From Kryptolebias marmoratus (Eukaryota; Chordata; Actinopteri; Cyprinodontiformes; Rivulidae): DNA of 64,000 nucleotides. The notes beneath the pieces were generated by a model, which saw only the letters and a program-made list of their open reading frames with translations, was not told where the DNA came from and did not search any database. Both the position numbers and the translations under genes were made by a program. This document shows positions 1 through 12,600 of the stretch, piece by piece. Position 1 is the stretch's first letter. Every line of letters begins with the position of its first letter. The DNA is taken from assembly GCF_001649575.2 (NCBI RefSeq), contig NC_051450.1, positions 8,580,429-8,644,428 of the forward strand, given 5' to 3'.

Positions 1-170
1 AAGTACTTTTACTTTTAATACTTAAGTATTTTTAAAAGCAAGTACTTTCTTACTTTTACTTAAGTAAAAATGTTAAGGTGGTACTTCTACTTTTACTGGA
101 GTACATTTTTGTCTGTTTATTTGTACTTTTACTTAAGTACAGTGTTTGAGTACTTTCTCCACCACTGCGA
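1..170. repeat. Fish dispersed repeat built on TACTTTTACTTAAGTA units
   Basis: The window opens inside a run of imperfect units resembling acttttacttaagta, some of them near-palindromic, ending in gagtactttctccaccactg around 170. This boundary is shared by a repeat common in teleost genomes. The left end lies outside the window. The class is uncertain; a non-autonomous DNA transposon edge is the likeliest. Confidence 0.6.
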
Positions 171-538
171 ATCTGGGATCAAAATCCCTTCCTGGACGGA
201 TAATATCAGTTTAAACAATCAGTATGAATGAAACTAACAGGGATGATAACTAGAAAAGGGGATCTGATATGAATACATTTTATGTTCTGATGAACAAGCT
301 ACACTAAAATCCGAGCAGTGAGAAGGGGGTGCAGTTCTCAAATCAACCAGCAGATGGCAGCGCTGGACAAGGATTGAGCTTCGTCTCCTCAACGACCAGC
401 CAGGAATTTGTACTGTTTAAAAGGAAATGTATCAACAACAAAAATGCAAGTGAAGAAAATATTATACTGTATAAAATTATGTTTATCTCTACTGTTTCCT
501 GTTATGTGTCGCTGAAAGGAGATTCAGTTTGTGCCCTG
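171..538. other. Gene-free stretch, nothing recognised
   Basis: Unique-looking AT-rich DNA between two repeats. A short ORF at 329-571 runs into the neighbouring repeat and has no family features. Confidence 0.4.
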
Positions 539-752
539 TGTCTATTAGCAAAATATCTCCTGGACCGCTGAGCAGATTTGAATGAAATTCTCAGGAAGTA
601 ATCGCTGGATGTGCATCTGCAACTGATTATTGTTAGGAGTCAGCCCAATTCAAGATGGCCGCCACAGCTAGTCCACCTTAGTAAATGCAAACGTGGCTCT
701 GACTCAGTCAGTTGTGCAGAATAATTGAGCTTAAACCTGGTGCGGTAGTAGC
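539..752 (+). repeat. Dispersed repeat 'family R', copy 1
   Basis: Shares a core with five other places in this window: a 'ttagcaaaatatctc' start, then 'gaacc(a/g)ctga.cagattt.aatgaaa', 'agtaat..ctggatgt.catct.caactg', 'aagatggc.gccacagct', and an end 'ggt.gtagtag'. The other copies are near 15716, 17336, 24063, 24364 and 58493. No protein is encoded. The class is unknown. Confidence 0.75.
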
Positions 753-774
753 CCCGTGTTTAATAGGTCCTGCC

Positions 775-998
775 TGATGGTGGCGCCCGTCTCCAGCTGT
801 CACTGTTCGAGAGGCGAGGGGGACATCACAGGGACACACAGAGCCAAACGAGACAAGAACCATTCACCGCTCTCACTCACAGCTAGGGACAATTTGGAGT
901 TGCCGGTGAACCTAACACGCATGTTTTATGGTCTGTGGGAGGAAAACAGAGTAGCCAGAGAAAACCCACGCATACACAGAGAGAACGTGAAAATATGA
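775..998 (+). repeat. Teleost 'CCATCC-headed' dispersed repeat, 5'-truncated copy
   Basis: Contains the signatures of an abundant fish repeat: 'catcacagggacac', 'ctctcactcaca', 'gacaatttggagtt', 'cctaaca', 'catgttttatggtctgtggg', 'gagaaaaccca' and 'gagagaacgtg'. Related copies in this window are at 28797, 57445 and 59463. This copy lacks the head and tail. ORFs through it are chance. Confidence 0.75.
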
Positions 999-3900
999 AA
1001 ATGATGAATAAATTTGTAATTCCTAATGAGCCCAAAAGTCAATATTTCATAAACAGTTTGTTTTTTCCTAGCAGGTAGAATCACTCAATAATAATAAAAA
1101 AACAGTCTAGTGAGCGTGTTGTACCGACCTCTGTTAAAATGAGGGCTTTTGAGAGGCTAATTAAGAAATCGTTTTGTTTTTGACGCCTGGAACCCAACAT
1201 GTGCTGTGGGTTGTTTGTTTGTTTGTTTTTTCAATGCTCCAGTGGTTTATTGAGTTCCGAAACAAAACACCCAGGACTTTACGAGCGGCTCAGATATCCA
1301 GGGCTTAAAGCTGCAGCTCAGATCTGAAGAAGTGGGATTCCGCGGAAGGGTTACGAACGCATAATATCTCACCTGTTGCAGGTAGCTCCTGGAACGACTT
1401 CAGTCTGGCAAAGAAAAGTTTAATTAGGGTCAGGCTGATGAGCATAGATTGAAGAAAAAAGAAAAAAAAACAACTTTTTTTGAGTGAAATTTATTTTCTA
1501 CCCAAACCCCACATTTGAGAACCTTTTTTTTGGTCACTTCTCAAAGGTTTTCATATAAAGAGGAGTATACTGTGTTACATGCCCTTAGTCAAAGTACACA
1601 GTATAGTACTTTTTAATGAAGCGTTCAAGTTATAGGAGTTTAATCTGGACCATTTAGATCCTTGAAACTAATGGAATTTTAAAGGAATAGACTGATTTCC
1701 AACGGCTTTTCTGTAGTTTAATTTTGTCATTTTAATGTTTTCAGTCTGCTCAATAAAAGGGCTTGAGTCAGATATAAAGTGGTTGTACAAATACTCAACC
1801 AACTCCATAACTTTTCAGTGCCAGTTATTTACTGAACTCCGAACGGTAAAGATCATCATTAAAGAATGATTTACCATGAAGTGCATTTGCTGAGATGGCT
1901 CATTTCTGCTTTTTGGTCGTGAAATCAAATGCCTCGAGCAGATTCTACAGGTTCGGAGGAGGTTCAGCCAGGGTGCCATCACCGGCACCTGTCCAGTAAA
2001 TGGTTTGAGATTAGGCAAAAGTACCAAGTCACTTTTTTGAAAAACTAGTCACCAGAGGGGTCTGAAAACGCGTTAAATACAGCGACAAAGTCTCTAAAAT
2101 GGCAACAATGCGAGCGCCTGAGAAACACTGGAAAGCTGGACCCGCCTTCTCTGCTCTGATTGGATGAAATTCTGGCTCTGGTTCGTTTCATTTGTTGGAC
2201 GTAGCGTCAGTTTAATCCCTGTATCGTAATTGGATCGGACGGCTTCAACAGGATTGCAACAAAAATCCATCGTGGTGACGGAGAACTTTAATCCTTGGAT
2301 GAGCTACAGGCTAGTTAGAGACGGAGCCGAGACCAAAGTGGACTCCTGGCATTTTAAAGCAACTTCGACCTCAAAATCTTACAGCGGTTCATCTAAATTA
2401 TGTTTTATAAACCATTAAACTGTCTCTGAGCACGTGGTTATTTAAGTAGAATTTTATGGCCAATAGCACTTGCTAATATAGCGAATATTCTTTCCAAATT
2501 CGCTGAGTACAGCAAAATTATCCAAAACGTTAACAGCGGACAGGTTTGAATGAAGGCATTTGCATGAATCACTATACAACGATCAAGATTAGTTGTTTTA
2601 AGATGGAAAATTTGTTTTGAAAATGGTTCCACTTACACAAGCTACAACCTCAAACAACTCCAATCTGCGTCATTTTAAAGGGTTTCATGCAAATGTTTTT
2701 TTAATCTAAACCATTACAATGTCATCTGTTTTATATAACATGGTTATTTCAGGCGTAATTGCTTTACATTCTTCCTGGAAGTGCACCAGAAGTGCTACAG
2801 CTAGCAGCCACTGCTGCTATTTGCATTCGCAACTTGTGAAATCCAGTGTGAAACTTCTTAAAGCAGTCCACTCTGGCCCTTTGCTGTTAGCTATCTGCAG
2901 CAGGTAAGACAGTAAGTGTTCATAATGTTTCCACAGAACCACACTTCGGTGTATTTTTTTTCTTTTCCTTTTTTCTTTTTTGCGACTACAACGAATAGAC
3001 CAACCTGGATAAGACGGAGAGAGGTGCCAGGGAAATAACCTTCTCCTAAATGTCAGTGAAACAAAGTGGAAGTTTGAACTTTAGGATAAGACAGGATGTT
3101 TAGCACTCAGATGTAATAAATAATACTCATGGTGGGTAATAAACAACATGAGAAAAGGCCCCCCCCCGCATGAGTGGAGTGCAAAAGACTGTTTATGAAA
3201 TGTCACATGCATGACGTTGAGTAGGAATAAGGAAACGTATAAGAAGGGATTTTACTTGGAATCCATCCCAAATTGAAAACCCCAACAGAAGAGGAGGAGA
3301 AACAAAACGGAACGTTATTCCTCTCTACCCTCGTCTGTGGTACTGGAGCAGCACAAAACGAAAGTATGAGGTAATCTGAGCGTAAAACAGCCTGCAGGTG
3401 TCAGTCCAGAGTCAGAGTTATCCCCACAACAATCTCTTTTCTCTGCATTGGTTGGAAAAACCGTACAGCTGCCTGAAGGTCTGGCAGACAAACTGAGGAT
3501 GAGTCCGAACTCCGTCCATCTTATTCAGGAAGATTAGAGGTTAAATTGAACATGTTTAACCTTCCACACCTAAATCGACTGTGATATTGTTAAACTGTTA
3601 CATTTTCCATTCGATAAACCAATTTGTAGTCTTAAATCTGTAGCCTAAGAAGCAGTTATACCCTTGTTTTAAACAACAATAAATGTTTCTAGGTGAGTCA
3701 AGCAAAATTCACCCATCCCTGTTTATCTGTTATTTTATTCTGCTGTTAATTTTATTAAATCTGACTCCACTAAATCAATTATGGACTATTAATAGTGATC
3801 ATTCAATGATTTTTTTTTTGGCCAACATTACTTTAACTATGCTTTTAACTATTGTGATATTGTGATATTTATCAACCCACTGGACAGTTTTTAATTCATT

Positions 3901-4644
3901 TTTTTTTACATTTTGTGTAATTCTCCTGGTTGTTTGTGTTCGCTTGATGTACTTCTGAAAGAGGCTTGCAGCTTTTCCACAGCTACAAATGAAATGTGAG
4001 CTAAATAGTCACAGTGTTAGACTTAAAAATGACACAAATGGGCGTTTAAACCCAGCAGTTACCGTTTCGTACCAAATGGGTACAAAACTGTTACCACTTC
4101 TCACCCATGCACTTAACATATGTACCTACAGCAGCTTCAGGCGCCAGCTGTGCTTTATTACATAGTCAGCATTACGATAAACCATAATTGTCATGTGCAT
4201 ATTTTTGTAATTGTTAAAGAAATTTAAAATTAAGAATAAACCTTTAAATAATAATTTTGGTACAGACTCTTGACAATGCAGGTATACTGAAGCAGATGCT
4301 GCTTGTAGAGAAAGAACAAACTAGTTTGCTTGCTTTATAGGCAAAGATTTTAAATTGTCATATTATTTTAGGAGCTTAATGCATGGTTTGAATGGAACTG
4401 CTGTTTATGGAAGTGCCAAGTTGGGTAGAAATGAACAAAAGCGAGGACGGAGTGGCTCGAGGCGGTACGATGGGTACGAAAAGAATGGTAGCAGATGGCT
4501 TCTTTTTTGGACCAAAAAGGTATGAGTTCATAGTGGCTAAAGCTGAAAAGGTGTAGCTTGGCAGAGGGATGCCAACTGACCTGGAGCCTGAGAAACAAAG
4601 ATGTGGTTTTGCAGATCGGTTGCTTGACTCACTTTTTGTAGGGG
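999..4644. other. Gene-free stretch without identified elements
   Basis: About 3.6 kb of AT-rich DNA. I see only a (tttg)n tract near 1206-1229, poly-A and poly-T runs (1452-1470, 2957-2980) and a C-run near 3161-3168. No ORF here shows a recognisable domain, and no terminal repeats were found. Confidence 0.4.
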
Positions 4645-4933
4645 GTCATCTCTATGTTCCCCAGTACCCCCTAATTTTCCCAGGTCCCCTATGTTCTCTG
4701 GTACCCCATGTTCCCGAATCCCATACGTTCCCCAGTAACCCCTAATGTTCCTGGATCCTCTATATTCACCAGTACCTCCTAATGTTCACAGATCTGTTAT
4801 TTTCCCCAGAACCCCTATCCCCTATGTTTACTAGTACCTATGTTTCTCTGTACCCCTTAATGTTCCCAGGTGCCCTATGTTCCCTGGTATCTCCTAATGT
4901 TCACTGATCCCCTATGTTCCCCAATACCCCTAT
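4645..4933 (+). repeat. Degenerate pyrimidine-rich minisatellite, about 37-bp unit
   Basis: About eight imperfect units of the form cctatgttccccagta followed by cccctaatgttcccaggtc, strongly pyrimidine-rich on the + strand. Units differ by substitutions and partial deletions, so the array is old. A half-unit sub-period (tatgttccc / aatgttccc) is visible, suggesting growth from a shorter ancestor. Confidence 0.85.
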
Positions 4934-6860
4934 TTGAGAACTGCAGCATTCACAGTTAATGCTCATCAAGCAGAAGTTTTCTACACTGAAGCGTTTTATT
5001 TTTTATTTTGATGTGATTATTAATTTGATTATTCATATTATTTATCATTATTTCAGACATAACAAAAACAGAAGAAAGATAGTTGTATATAATTTAAATT
5101 ATTTTCCCCAAACTTGTTCCTTCGTTTAATATTGTTTACAATTCCGTCTCTACTGTTCACCATTTTAGCTCACAATCAAAGTTTGGTGGGAACAGAATCA
5201 GGATAAAGTGAGAAAAAAAAACTAAAAACGGCTTCATTGTTGTTGTTGTTGTTTTGAGGGCACAAAGTAGTAGTGAGGAAGTGTAAAAAAAAAAAAAGAA
5301 ATATACTGCCATGCCAATGTTTCTGAAACATTTGCCTTTGTCTAGTCCACATAGAGACATCAATGAACTAATTTTTTAAACAATTTAGTTTTTTCAAAAT
5401 GTCTTTTGAATTTTTTAAATGAGTAATTACATTTTTACAAAAAAGAAAGGTCAATGAAGCAAACAAGCATGTTATTGCTTTCACTGTAACTACAACACAA
5501 ATGTGCTATAAAAGAGGTACAACACACTCTAAAAAGAACCGTTTTAATATAATCTCTTCACATATTGTGTAAAATCTGCATCACATTTGCTTGTATTTAC
5601 TGACTCTTCACATTATCGTCATGACATGAACCATTAGTTTTGTGCAATTATATGTGGGAAAAAAAACAATTAGATCTATCCAGGAAACTTTGGGTAAAAG
5701 ACTTGTTTTTAAAATAAATAAAGCTCATGTCCTCAGCGTTTGATTTCATCTTTTCTGGGATGCAGAGAAGCAATTTATCTCCCTCCTCGTTCAATCTGAG
5801 AAAATGAATGACAGTGACTAATCTTCTGAGAATTTCATTTACTAAAATCTGCCTGTTTGCCCTGGTGGAGAACATATACTAACAAGAGGTCGTTCCGATA
5901 CCTCAGCTGGACTTCTCACATCATGTTTCCATGGCAACCTAAGTTGAAGAGTTAAAGCAGAATGAGCAGTGGCAGATGATGTCTGTTTTTATTGATTTAC
6001 AGACCTCGAATTAGAAAAAAAGCCCCCTGATAGGAGACCTTTATAGACGTCACCAGGCCGGATGGGACTGAGAAATAATCTTGATCGAGGATCTGTTATT
6101 TGGTCATCATTTTATGCTTTTTTCTTTCTCTCAGCATTCTTGTTCGCTTCTGTCTTACATTCAACGTTTCAGCTTTGTTTTTGTGGCTGCGACACTGTGA
6201 GGGACAGTCTTCAGCAGTGAAAGGGGCCCCCTGATCAACTTAGCTGTCTCTACTCAAATTGTGCTTTAAACTTTTAATTAGGTCGAGCTGTCAAAGACTG
6301 CTTGAGCTAGACTTTACCAGATAATAGAAGCTGCTAATTAACCACGCTGCCAGTTGTACGGCATGTTTCAGGGTTAACCTGCAGACACAGAAACAACTTC
6401 CGTACCATTATGGTTGGTCTTCAGTTTTGATCAGATATGAAAGTACGTGTTAGACCAGCTTATGCCAATTAGCCTTGGAGCTCCAAAGATCCTCGACGGA
6501 GCTGCACCATCAGTAGTTTAATTGTCATTAAACTCCATGTAATCCATGTAAGAGTGAGAGACCAAAGTCAGCCTCTGATGTACCTGAGAGCTTTGAGCCA
6601 AAGTCAGAAACAAAGTTTTAAGCAGCTCATAAAGACAGTTAGTTTTTACAAATATACAGATAATTTGTTCGCTTCTGGATTGGCTTCTTAATTTGGTTCA
6701 CTGCAGCTAATTTTCTTTTAGACTTAGACTTTTGTTTAATTCCAGTGGCACAAATCTGATTCCACACACTATGTATCTTGTAAAATGTGTCACAGAGGAC
6801 ACGCTCGTTTTTAGCCCATTTCGTGCAGCTCAAGTTTTACCGGATCGGTTCTTACGAACC
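4934..6860. other. Gene-free stretch with one conserved-looking segment
   Basis: No coding exon or transposon recognised. The part 6230-6600 is unique, balanced in composition and carries several TTAATTA/CTAATTA-type homeodomain core sites (for example near 6264 and 6336), a common look for developmental enhancers. The remainder is low-complexity AT-rich DNA. Confidence 0.35.
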
Positions 6861-7350
6861 TGTCATGGTTTTGGTGTTTTTGTTTGGTTTTCTAGTTCTT
6901 GTTCTGCTTTGTTTATCTTCTTAAATTGTGTTCATGTCTTGTCACTTTCACCTCCCCAGTAACTTGCCACACCTCCTTCTCCCATACCTTGCCATTCTGT
7001 TACATTCCAGTCTTTCATGCCACACCCACGTTACCATGACAACTCAATCACTGCCATCATTCTCACCTGTTTGCAATCACTCACCTATGTCCATTTTCCT
7101 CCTGATCCTCAGTCTTTAAATACCGGTCTTTGTTGTTCATTCTCCACTGGGTCATTTCGTTCCGCTTTGTCTGTTGGTTTCTTGTCCCTCTCCTTGTCAT
7201 GCATCGTTTCTAGTTTTGTATTTTTGTTAGTGTTAGTGTTGCTGCCTCGCCAGCCTTTTTGTTTGTTTATTTAAGTTAAATAAATAGTTTTCTTCATTCT
7301 TACCATGAGTCTGCGTACTGGGTTCGCCTCCGTCTTTCTTCCACCTGACA
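6861..7350 (+). mobile_element. Solo LTR with perfect 5-bp target-site duplication
   Basis: The 490-bp element begins TGTCATGG and ends CCTGACA (TG...CA with short inverted ends). It is flanked on both sides by gaacc (6856-6860 and 7351-7355). Inside are a TATA-like ctttaaata near 7114 and an aataaa near 7279 about 70 bp before the end, the order expected for U3-R-U5. It is related to the elements at 28212-28676 and 38367-39130 through 'atgagtctgcgt.ctgggttcgcctcc' near the 3' end and 'aatcactcaccta/gtg' in U3. No internal retroelement region adjoins it, so it is a recombination remnant. Five-bp duplications fit Ty3/Gypsy or some ERV groups. Confidence 0.88.
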
Positions 7351-7852
7351 GAACCACTATGCTGAAGAAAAAGCTGAGTTTTCTGAATGGAGAAAAACAA
7401 AACTATTAGCAATACTTTTGGAATAAAAACCTTGTTCCAGATGTTAAAACTTAATCAAAACATGAATCTCGAGGGAGGGAATAAAATATGACTTTTACCG
7501 ATGTTGTTCCCTTGAAGATTGCTGACATTTATGAGTATTTGGATTGCCTTCATGTACTTGCCATTTTCTCAAAATGTGATTTCTTAAATACTTTGCTGCA
7601 TATATATGTAAAATAATGGGCTGCACTGTTTTGCTATTTACATTTAGATGAATAGTTCTGCAGTCTGGGATAAATGACTTTTTTTAACATGTATATCAGT
7701 ACAAACCAATCAAACAGAAAAGCTGAACTGGACTGACCTTCATCAGTTTCGTTTTTTTCTTTCAGCCCTATTCAATCCAGCAGTTCACTTTTTTATCGTC
7801 AGACGACCCATTAGGTCTCATTAGATAGTCTAATGATGATAATGATAATCAT

Positions 7853-8119
7853 ACTGAACAATATAAACGCAACACTTTTGTTTTTGCTCCCATTTTTCAT
7901 AAGCTGAACTCAAAGTTTTCTATGTACCCAATAGGCCTTTTTCTCTTAAATATCGTTCACCATTTTGTGTAAAGTTGTGTTAGTGAGAACTTCTTTGCCG
8001 AGTTAATCCATCCACCTCACAGGTGTGTCATATCAAGATGCTGATTAGACAGCCTTTCAGCATTTGAGAGAAAAAGGCCTATTGTGTACATGGAAAAAGT
8101 CTTAGATCTTTGAGTTCAG
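7853..8119 (+). mobile_element. Internally deleted Tc1-like element (MITE)
   Basis: The left part, 'ctgaacaatataaacgc', 'tttttgctcccatttttcat', 'ccacctcacaggtgtg', 'aagatgctgattagaca', is the left terminal region of a widespread fish Tc1-like transposon. The right part (from about 8063: 'gagagaaaaaggcctattgtgta', 'agatctttgagttcag') is its inverted counterpart, cut short at the outer end. No transposase remains. About 55 bp of each arm can pair. Confidence 0.85.
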
Positions 8120-9017
8120 GTTTGGTAATGAAGGTGGAAATGGAAAGGGTTTTGATGCTCACATAAATGGAAAGAAAGTCATAAAAGGTGCTTTTTTTCA
8201 GTCTTGAATTCTTAAAAATTCACACTAATTTAAATAAATGATGAAAGATAAAAAAAATTACTCTGGTCTTTTTGGCATTTTCCGTGATCACTCAGAAGTG
8301 TGACATTGACTGCGCCAAACAGTATCACAAACAGGTGTGTGAAAACAGCTGTGGGAGTGAAAGAACTCAGTTTGTTGCAATTAATTGCCTAAACTGACCC
8401 AAAACTACAACAGCTGAGTCATTCTGCAGCTTCCTGAAGGACAAGAAGGTTTGATGGATGTGGTTAGTTTAGCTCCTGGTGAAAATTACAACCCAGAGTC
8501 TGCTGACTGACTGTAGTTAATGTTTGAAAGAGGACCACCTGAAATACAAACCTTCTATATTACAGTCCACTGGCTTCACGCCAAAAAAGCAAGAACGTTT
8601 GCCAGGAGCCGTCCCGACAGAAGGCAGACCGAGAGGTCGTCGCCACGGAGAACGTGACGCCTAAAACACGAGGAGCCTACCGCAAGCAAGGACACGCACG
8701 TGCTAGAGATATGTGAAACCGAGAATCACGAGAAATTCAGAGAAATTTGATCTTGACAAACAAATCAACACACGGTCACTACACAGTGTATCAATTTGGT
8801 TATCGGGAGATTCTCAACACCCAGAACTCCAATGAAGATGAGGTGAGCGAGTCAGGCACGGTGCAAATATAAATATGCTGCAAAATGAGTCATAATGAAC
8901 AAAGGCAGCAGTGCAGGAAAAGTGAAAATACTGGTTTTTGCCATGAGTGAGATTAGTGGAAAAATACATCCGTAAAGACACCAAATTGATACCTTTAAAT
9001 CAAAGTTTTCTACTGTT
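8120..9017. other. Gene-free stretch, nothing firmly recognised
   Basis: Unique or very old sequence. The part 8300-8700 is less AT-rich than its surroundings but every frame is broken by stops and no domain can be named. Confidence 0.35.
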
Positions 9018-9110
9018 TACCGTATTTTCCGGACTCTAAGGCTCACTTAAAAGCCTTCAGTCTTCTCAAAAAAACGACAGTGCGCCTTATAATCCGGAGC
9101 GCCTTGTATA
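9018..9110. mobile_element. hAT-like MITE fragment ('ttataatccgg..gcgcctt' type)
   Basis: Reads 'taccgtattttccggactctaagg', then 'aaaagccttcag', then 'acagtgcgccttataatcc' and 'ggagcgccttgta'. This is the arrangement of a short DNA-transposon repeat common across vertebrates, often assigned to hAT. The far end is not clear. Class from memory of the family, not tested. Confidence 0.6.
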
Positions 9111-9189
9111 TGTCAGAAGTCGTAATGTTTTAGTACAACTTTGGTAAACTAGGGCTCAGTTATAGTCGCTCAGGGCTCCGCACGCGTGT

Positions 9190-9683
9190 TTTCATAGCTT
9201 TATTTTGAGTCTTGTGTTTTATGTGTTTTGTCCTTTCCCTGCTGTGTAATCTGCTCCCTGTACCCTCTGTTCCTTGTGCCATCACTCTGACTCAACCGCC
9301 CACACCTGTTCCCTGTTACTAATCAGTTCACCTGTGTCCACTTACCAATCATACTCTGCTTTTAAAACCCGGTCATCTACTTCACATACCAAGTAGCTCA
9401 TTCTGTCATGAGGTGTGGATGAATGGTGGAGGATTTGGGACCCAAATGCAGGCAGACACGGGGAGCGCTAAAGTAAAACTAATTTGTTTTTAAAAAGAAA
9501 CAAAAACGATGGGCAGATGTGGCAGCAACAAACTAAATAACAAAGACTTACATAAAGCAGGGTACACAAGAGTCAAGACACAGAGAAAAACAAACCGTAA
9601 ACCAGCCCATATGTCAGAAAAGGCAGAAATACAGAAACAATAAGCGTAACTCAAAAAATAACTCAAGTATCAAAATCCTGACA
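9190..9683. mobile_element. Rearranged LTR pieces in opposite orientation
   Basis: The segment 9404-9683 starts TGTCATGA and ends CCTGACA. On the - strand it reads as the 3' two-thirds of an LTR of the same general type as 6861-7350, with 'tgcatttgggtcc' near its end. The adjacent 9195-9403 lies in the opposite orientation and carries U3-like sequence ('cacctgtgtccactta', 'ttttaaaacccggtc'). Flanks of 9404-9683 do not match as a duplication. An internal inversion within one LTR, or two insertions, would explain it. Confidence 0.6.
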
Positions 9684-12600
9684 AAATTCCTTTAAAACTG
9701 ACTGATTTTCTCTGTCAACTCCTTGCAGACTGTGTGACAGCACTGTAAAGCTCGGGGGTTCCCCTTGTGAAATGTGGGGCTCGAGTTCCCGACAGCATCG
9801 CTCCAGACCAAAGAAACCACAAAACAAACTGTGTCCTCAATCCGGTGCTCTTGTTAACGAAACATTCTTCTGCTTCCATCTTCCCTGATGAACGCTGTGA
9901 CAGTAACCTCCTCAGTGTCCTACAGCAGTCTGCCACAACTGGCCCCGCCTCCTTCTACGTCTCCAACTCCGTAGTAACTCCGCCCACACAATCACCAGGC
10001 TTTGTCATTTTGACACAAAAACTCTAAAAACAAGTCATTAATGTTTTAAATCAGAGAAATAGACCTCTGGAGTGTTTTATGATACTGTTTAACTAAGAGA
10101 AAAACATGAAAGCCCACTTTTTTTTTTCTTTTTTTTTTTTCAAACATATTGCTTCATTCCCCTTTAGTGTGTTCTGCATGAACCACTTCCATTGCAGTAA
10201 ATCCCTTACCCGTTTGTTTTATCGGAGTGCTGAAGTGCCTTGCTTTCTAGTTTACTCCGCTCTGGCTTTCAAACCATAATTAAAGATGACAGACAGAAGC
10301 AGATGTCTACGGACTGATTTCTTGTTCAGCACAAGAGAAAGCGATGTGAGGGCTGCCACTCCGGGAAAAAAAATCAACACGAGTGGTGCCGGAACGAGTG
10401 GGGATGTGTCAAATGGATTCAATACAAAACTCCCGAGCAGAAGGAGTTCCTCTAATGAACTCCCAGAAGTCATCATGGAAGGGGATTCTCCTTCCAATCA
10501 ATATCTTTTGAACCTCCTTCTTCCAAACAAATTAAATTTGCCATCAGTTTGTTGTATCTTGTAGCTAATTTTGTATCAACTACTTGTCTGATTGAAGAGA
10601 GATTCTCGCCCTTTTAAAGTGGAGTTCTGTGAAAAAGTTCTGAACAGGTAATGTCTCACCTGTTGTGCACAGCTCTTTGAACAACCTCAGTGTCAAGAAA
10701 CAGGTTTCGTCCAATGGGACTTTAAAGCTAACACCTAGTCCAAACGTTGTTTCTGTTGCATTACAGCAGCTCAAAATTTATAAAGGTTTATAACTGTTTT
10801 TACAGACGCTATATTACATTATAAACCTTTACCACTATTAATTTTGCAGTATTGTTTTTTTTTTTACATAGATTTCTGTGGACATTTACAAACACAAACA
10901 GCGGCAGCAGCTATCTGTAGCATTTTCAACGCATTCTGGCAACAAATCCAGCAGAAATTTGACAGTATTTTATTTTAAATAATATTATTTTTAACCAGAT
11001 TTTTAAAAAAAAGCACTGAGATCTTTTTTACAAGACTGACATGGTTATGAGGTCAGTAACGTCATAAAATCGATTGTAAAGTAACAATATAACATAAAGC
11101 ATACAATTATTTACCAGCACAAGTGGGTTTTGGCTGAATAATAACTGCATTATGTGAAACTGACAGCAATATAAAGGTTTATATAATTAATAGCATTTGC
11201 ATGAATAACTGACATTTTGAAAACTGGAGTTGTTTTATGACGAGCCCTTATAAGCTCCAATCCTGTCCGAGCGAGGCTAATTGTTAGTTTTTTCATGCTG
11301 ACTCATGACAAGAATACATCTTGACGTGGTCCAAACCAAACCTAACAATATGCTAGAAATTATTTGGTGGTTTTCTCACCTCGTTTGGGTGTTTTGGTGT
11401 AATTAACAACCAAATTCTAAAGAAACAAAACTACTCACACAGCATACAATCATTTAATTTAATTTAATTTTATCTCCTAAATCTAATCAAAAGCTACACA
11501 TCAGTTTGTAAAATTTAAATTGGCTTAAACAGATCTTTCAGTGGATTCACTTCCTTATGAGGCAAAACCATCAGTCCATCCATATTCTTTACCTCAAATA
11601 GTCTTCCACTGCCACTCCTTCAGTCTCCAAGGGCAGACTTTCTTTTTATTTTCATCGGGCAATGTTTGCGTCCATTAATAAGTAGCGCTGCCATAACTGA
11701 GTGAAATTTTATTGGCCTAAACGTCCAGCCTATGATGCACCTGTGGGAATCTGAATCCTATCAAACCACGGCAGATGTGGTTTGGTACAATTTGTGAAAG
11801 CCTGGAGAATGTTTGGCCGCCGGTCGGAACGGAACAAATTAAATCTTAAATATTCTTCACTTGGTGGGGTTTGTGCCCCCCCCTCCCCCCGCCCGCCCGC
11901 CGAAGGGATCGTAGTGAGTATCACAGGGAAAAGACCGACTCATCCCATGTTCTAATTAAGTTTGTCTTTGCATATTTGCTAAATGAGGTCAGATGTTATT
12001 TAGTAACAATTGGTGTTAACTCTGACTACAGAGATCAGGATAAGCAGATTATCATGAAGGGCACGCGTTGCTCATCCAAGAAATTAGTGAGATATATGTG
12101 CGGCATGGTCCTAATGAGAACCCAGCGTGGATGCAGACAAGCATCCAGCTCACAGCAGCTGAATTCAAATTTAATTTTCCAACAGTTAATGATCCGTGTG
12201 TGAATCCTTTTTTTTTATTATATTTGCTAGCTTCTCGCTGAAATTCAAGGAAAACTACACTTCTTTGCGTTTGGTGGTTGATGAACCTTTTTAAGGTGTT
12301 TCTTTTTAAAAAAGACAACTTATGAAAGTCTCAAATAAGTTCCCTTTTAATGCAAATCTATACAGTATATCCACTGTTTTCATGTTTTCTTATAAATATA
12401 AAGTATTCAAAAAAGAAAAATTGATGTTTATTTTTTTTTTAAATAGAACTAAAACCTTTCAGTGGTCTGATAGTGGATGATTAATTGCTTGATCCAAGTT
12501 CGGTATTTATTGCACAGAATGTAAAGAAAGCCAATACAAAACCTTAAACCAAGACAGGAACCTCATTACCCTTAAGTCTGAAGTAGCAGAATTGTTTCCA

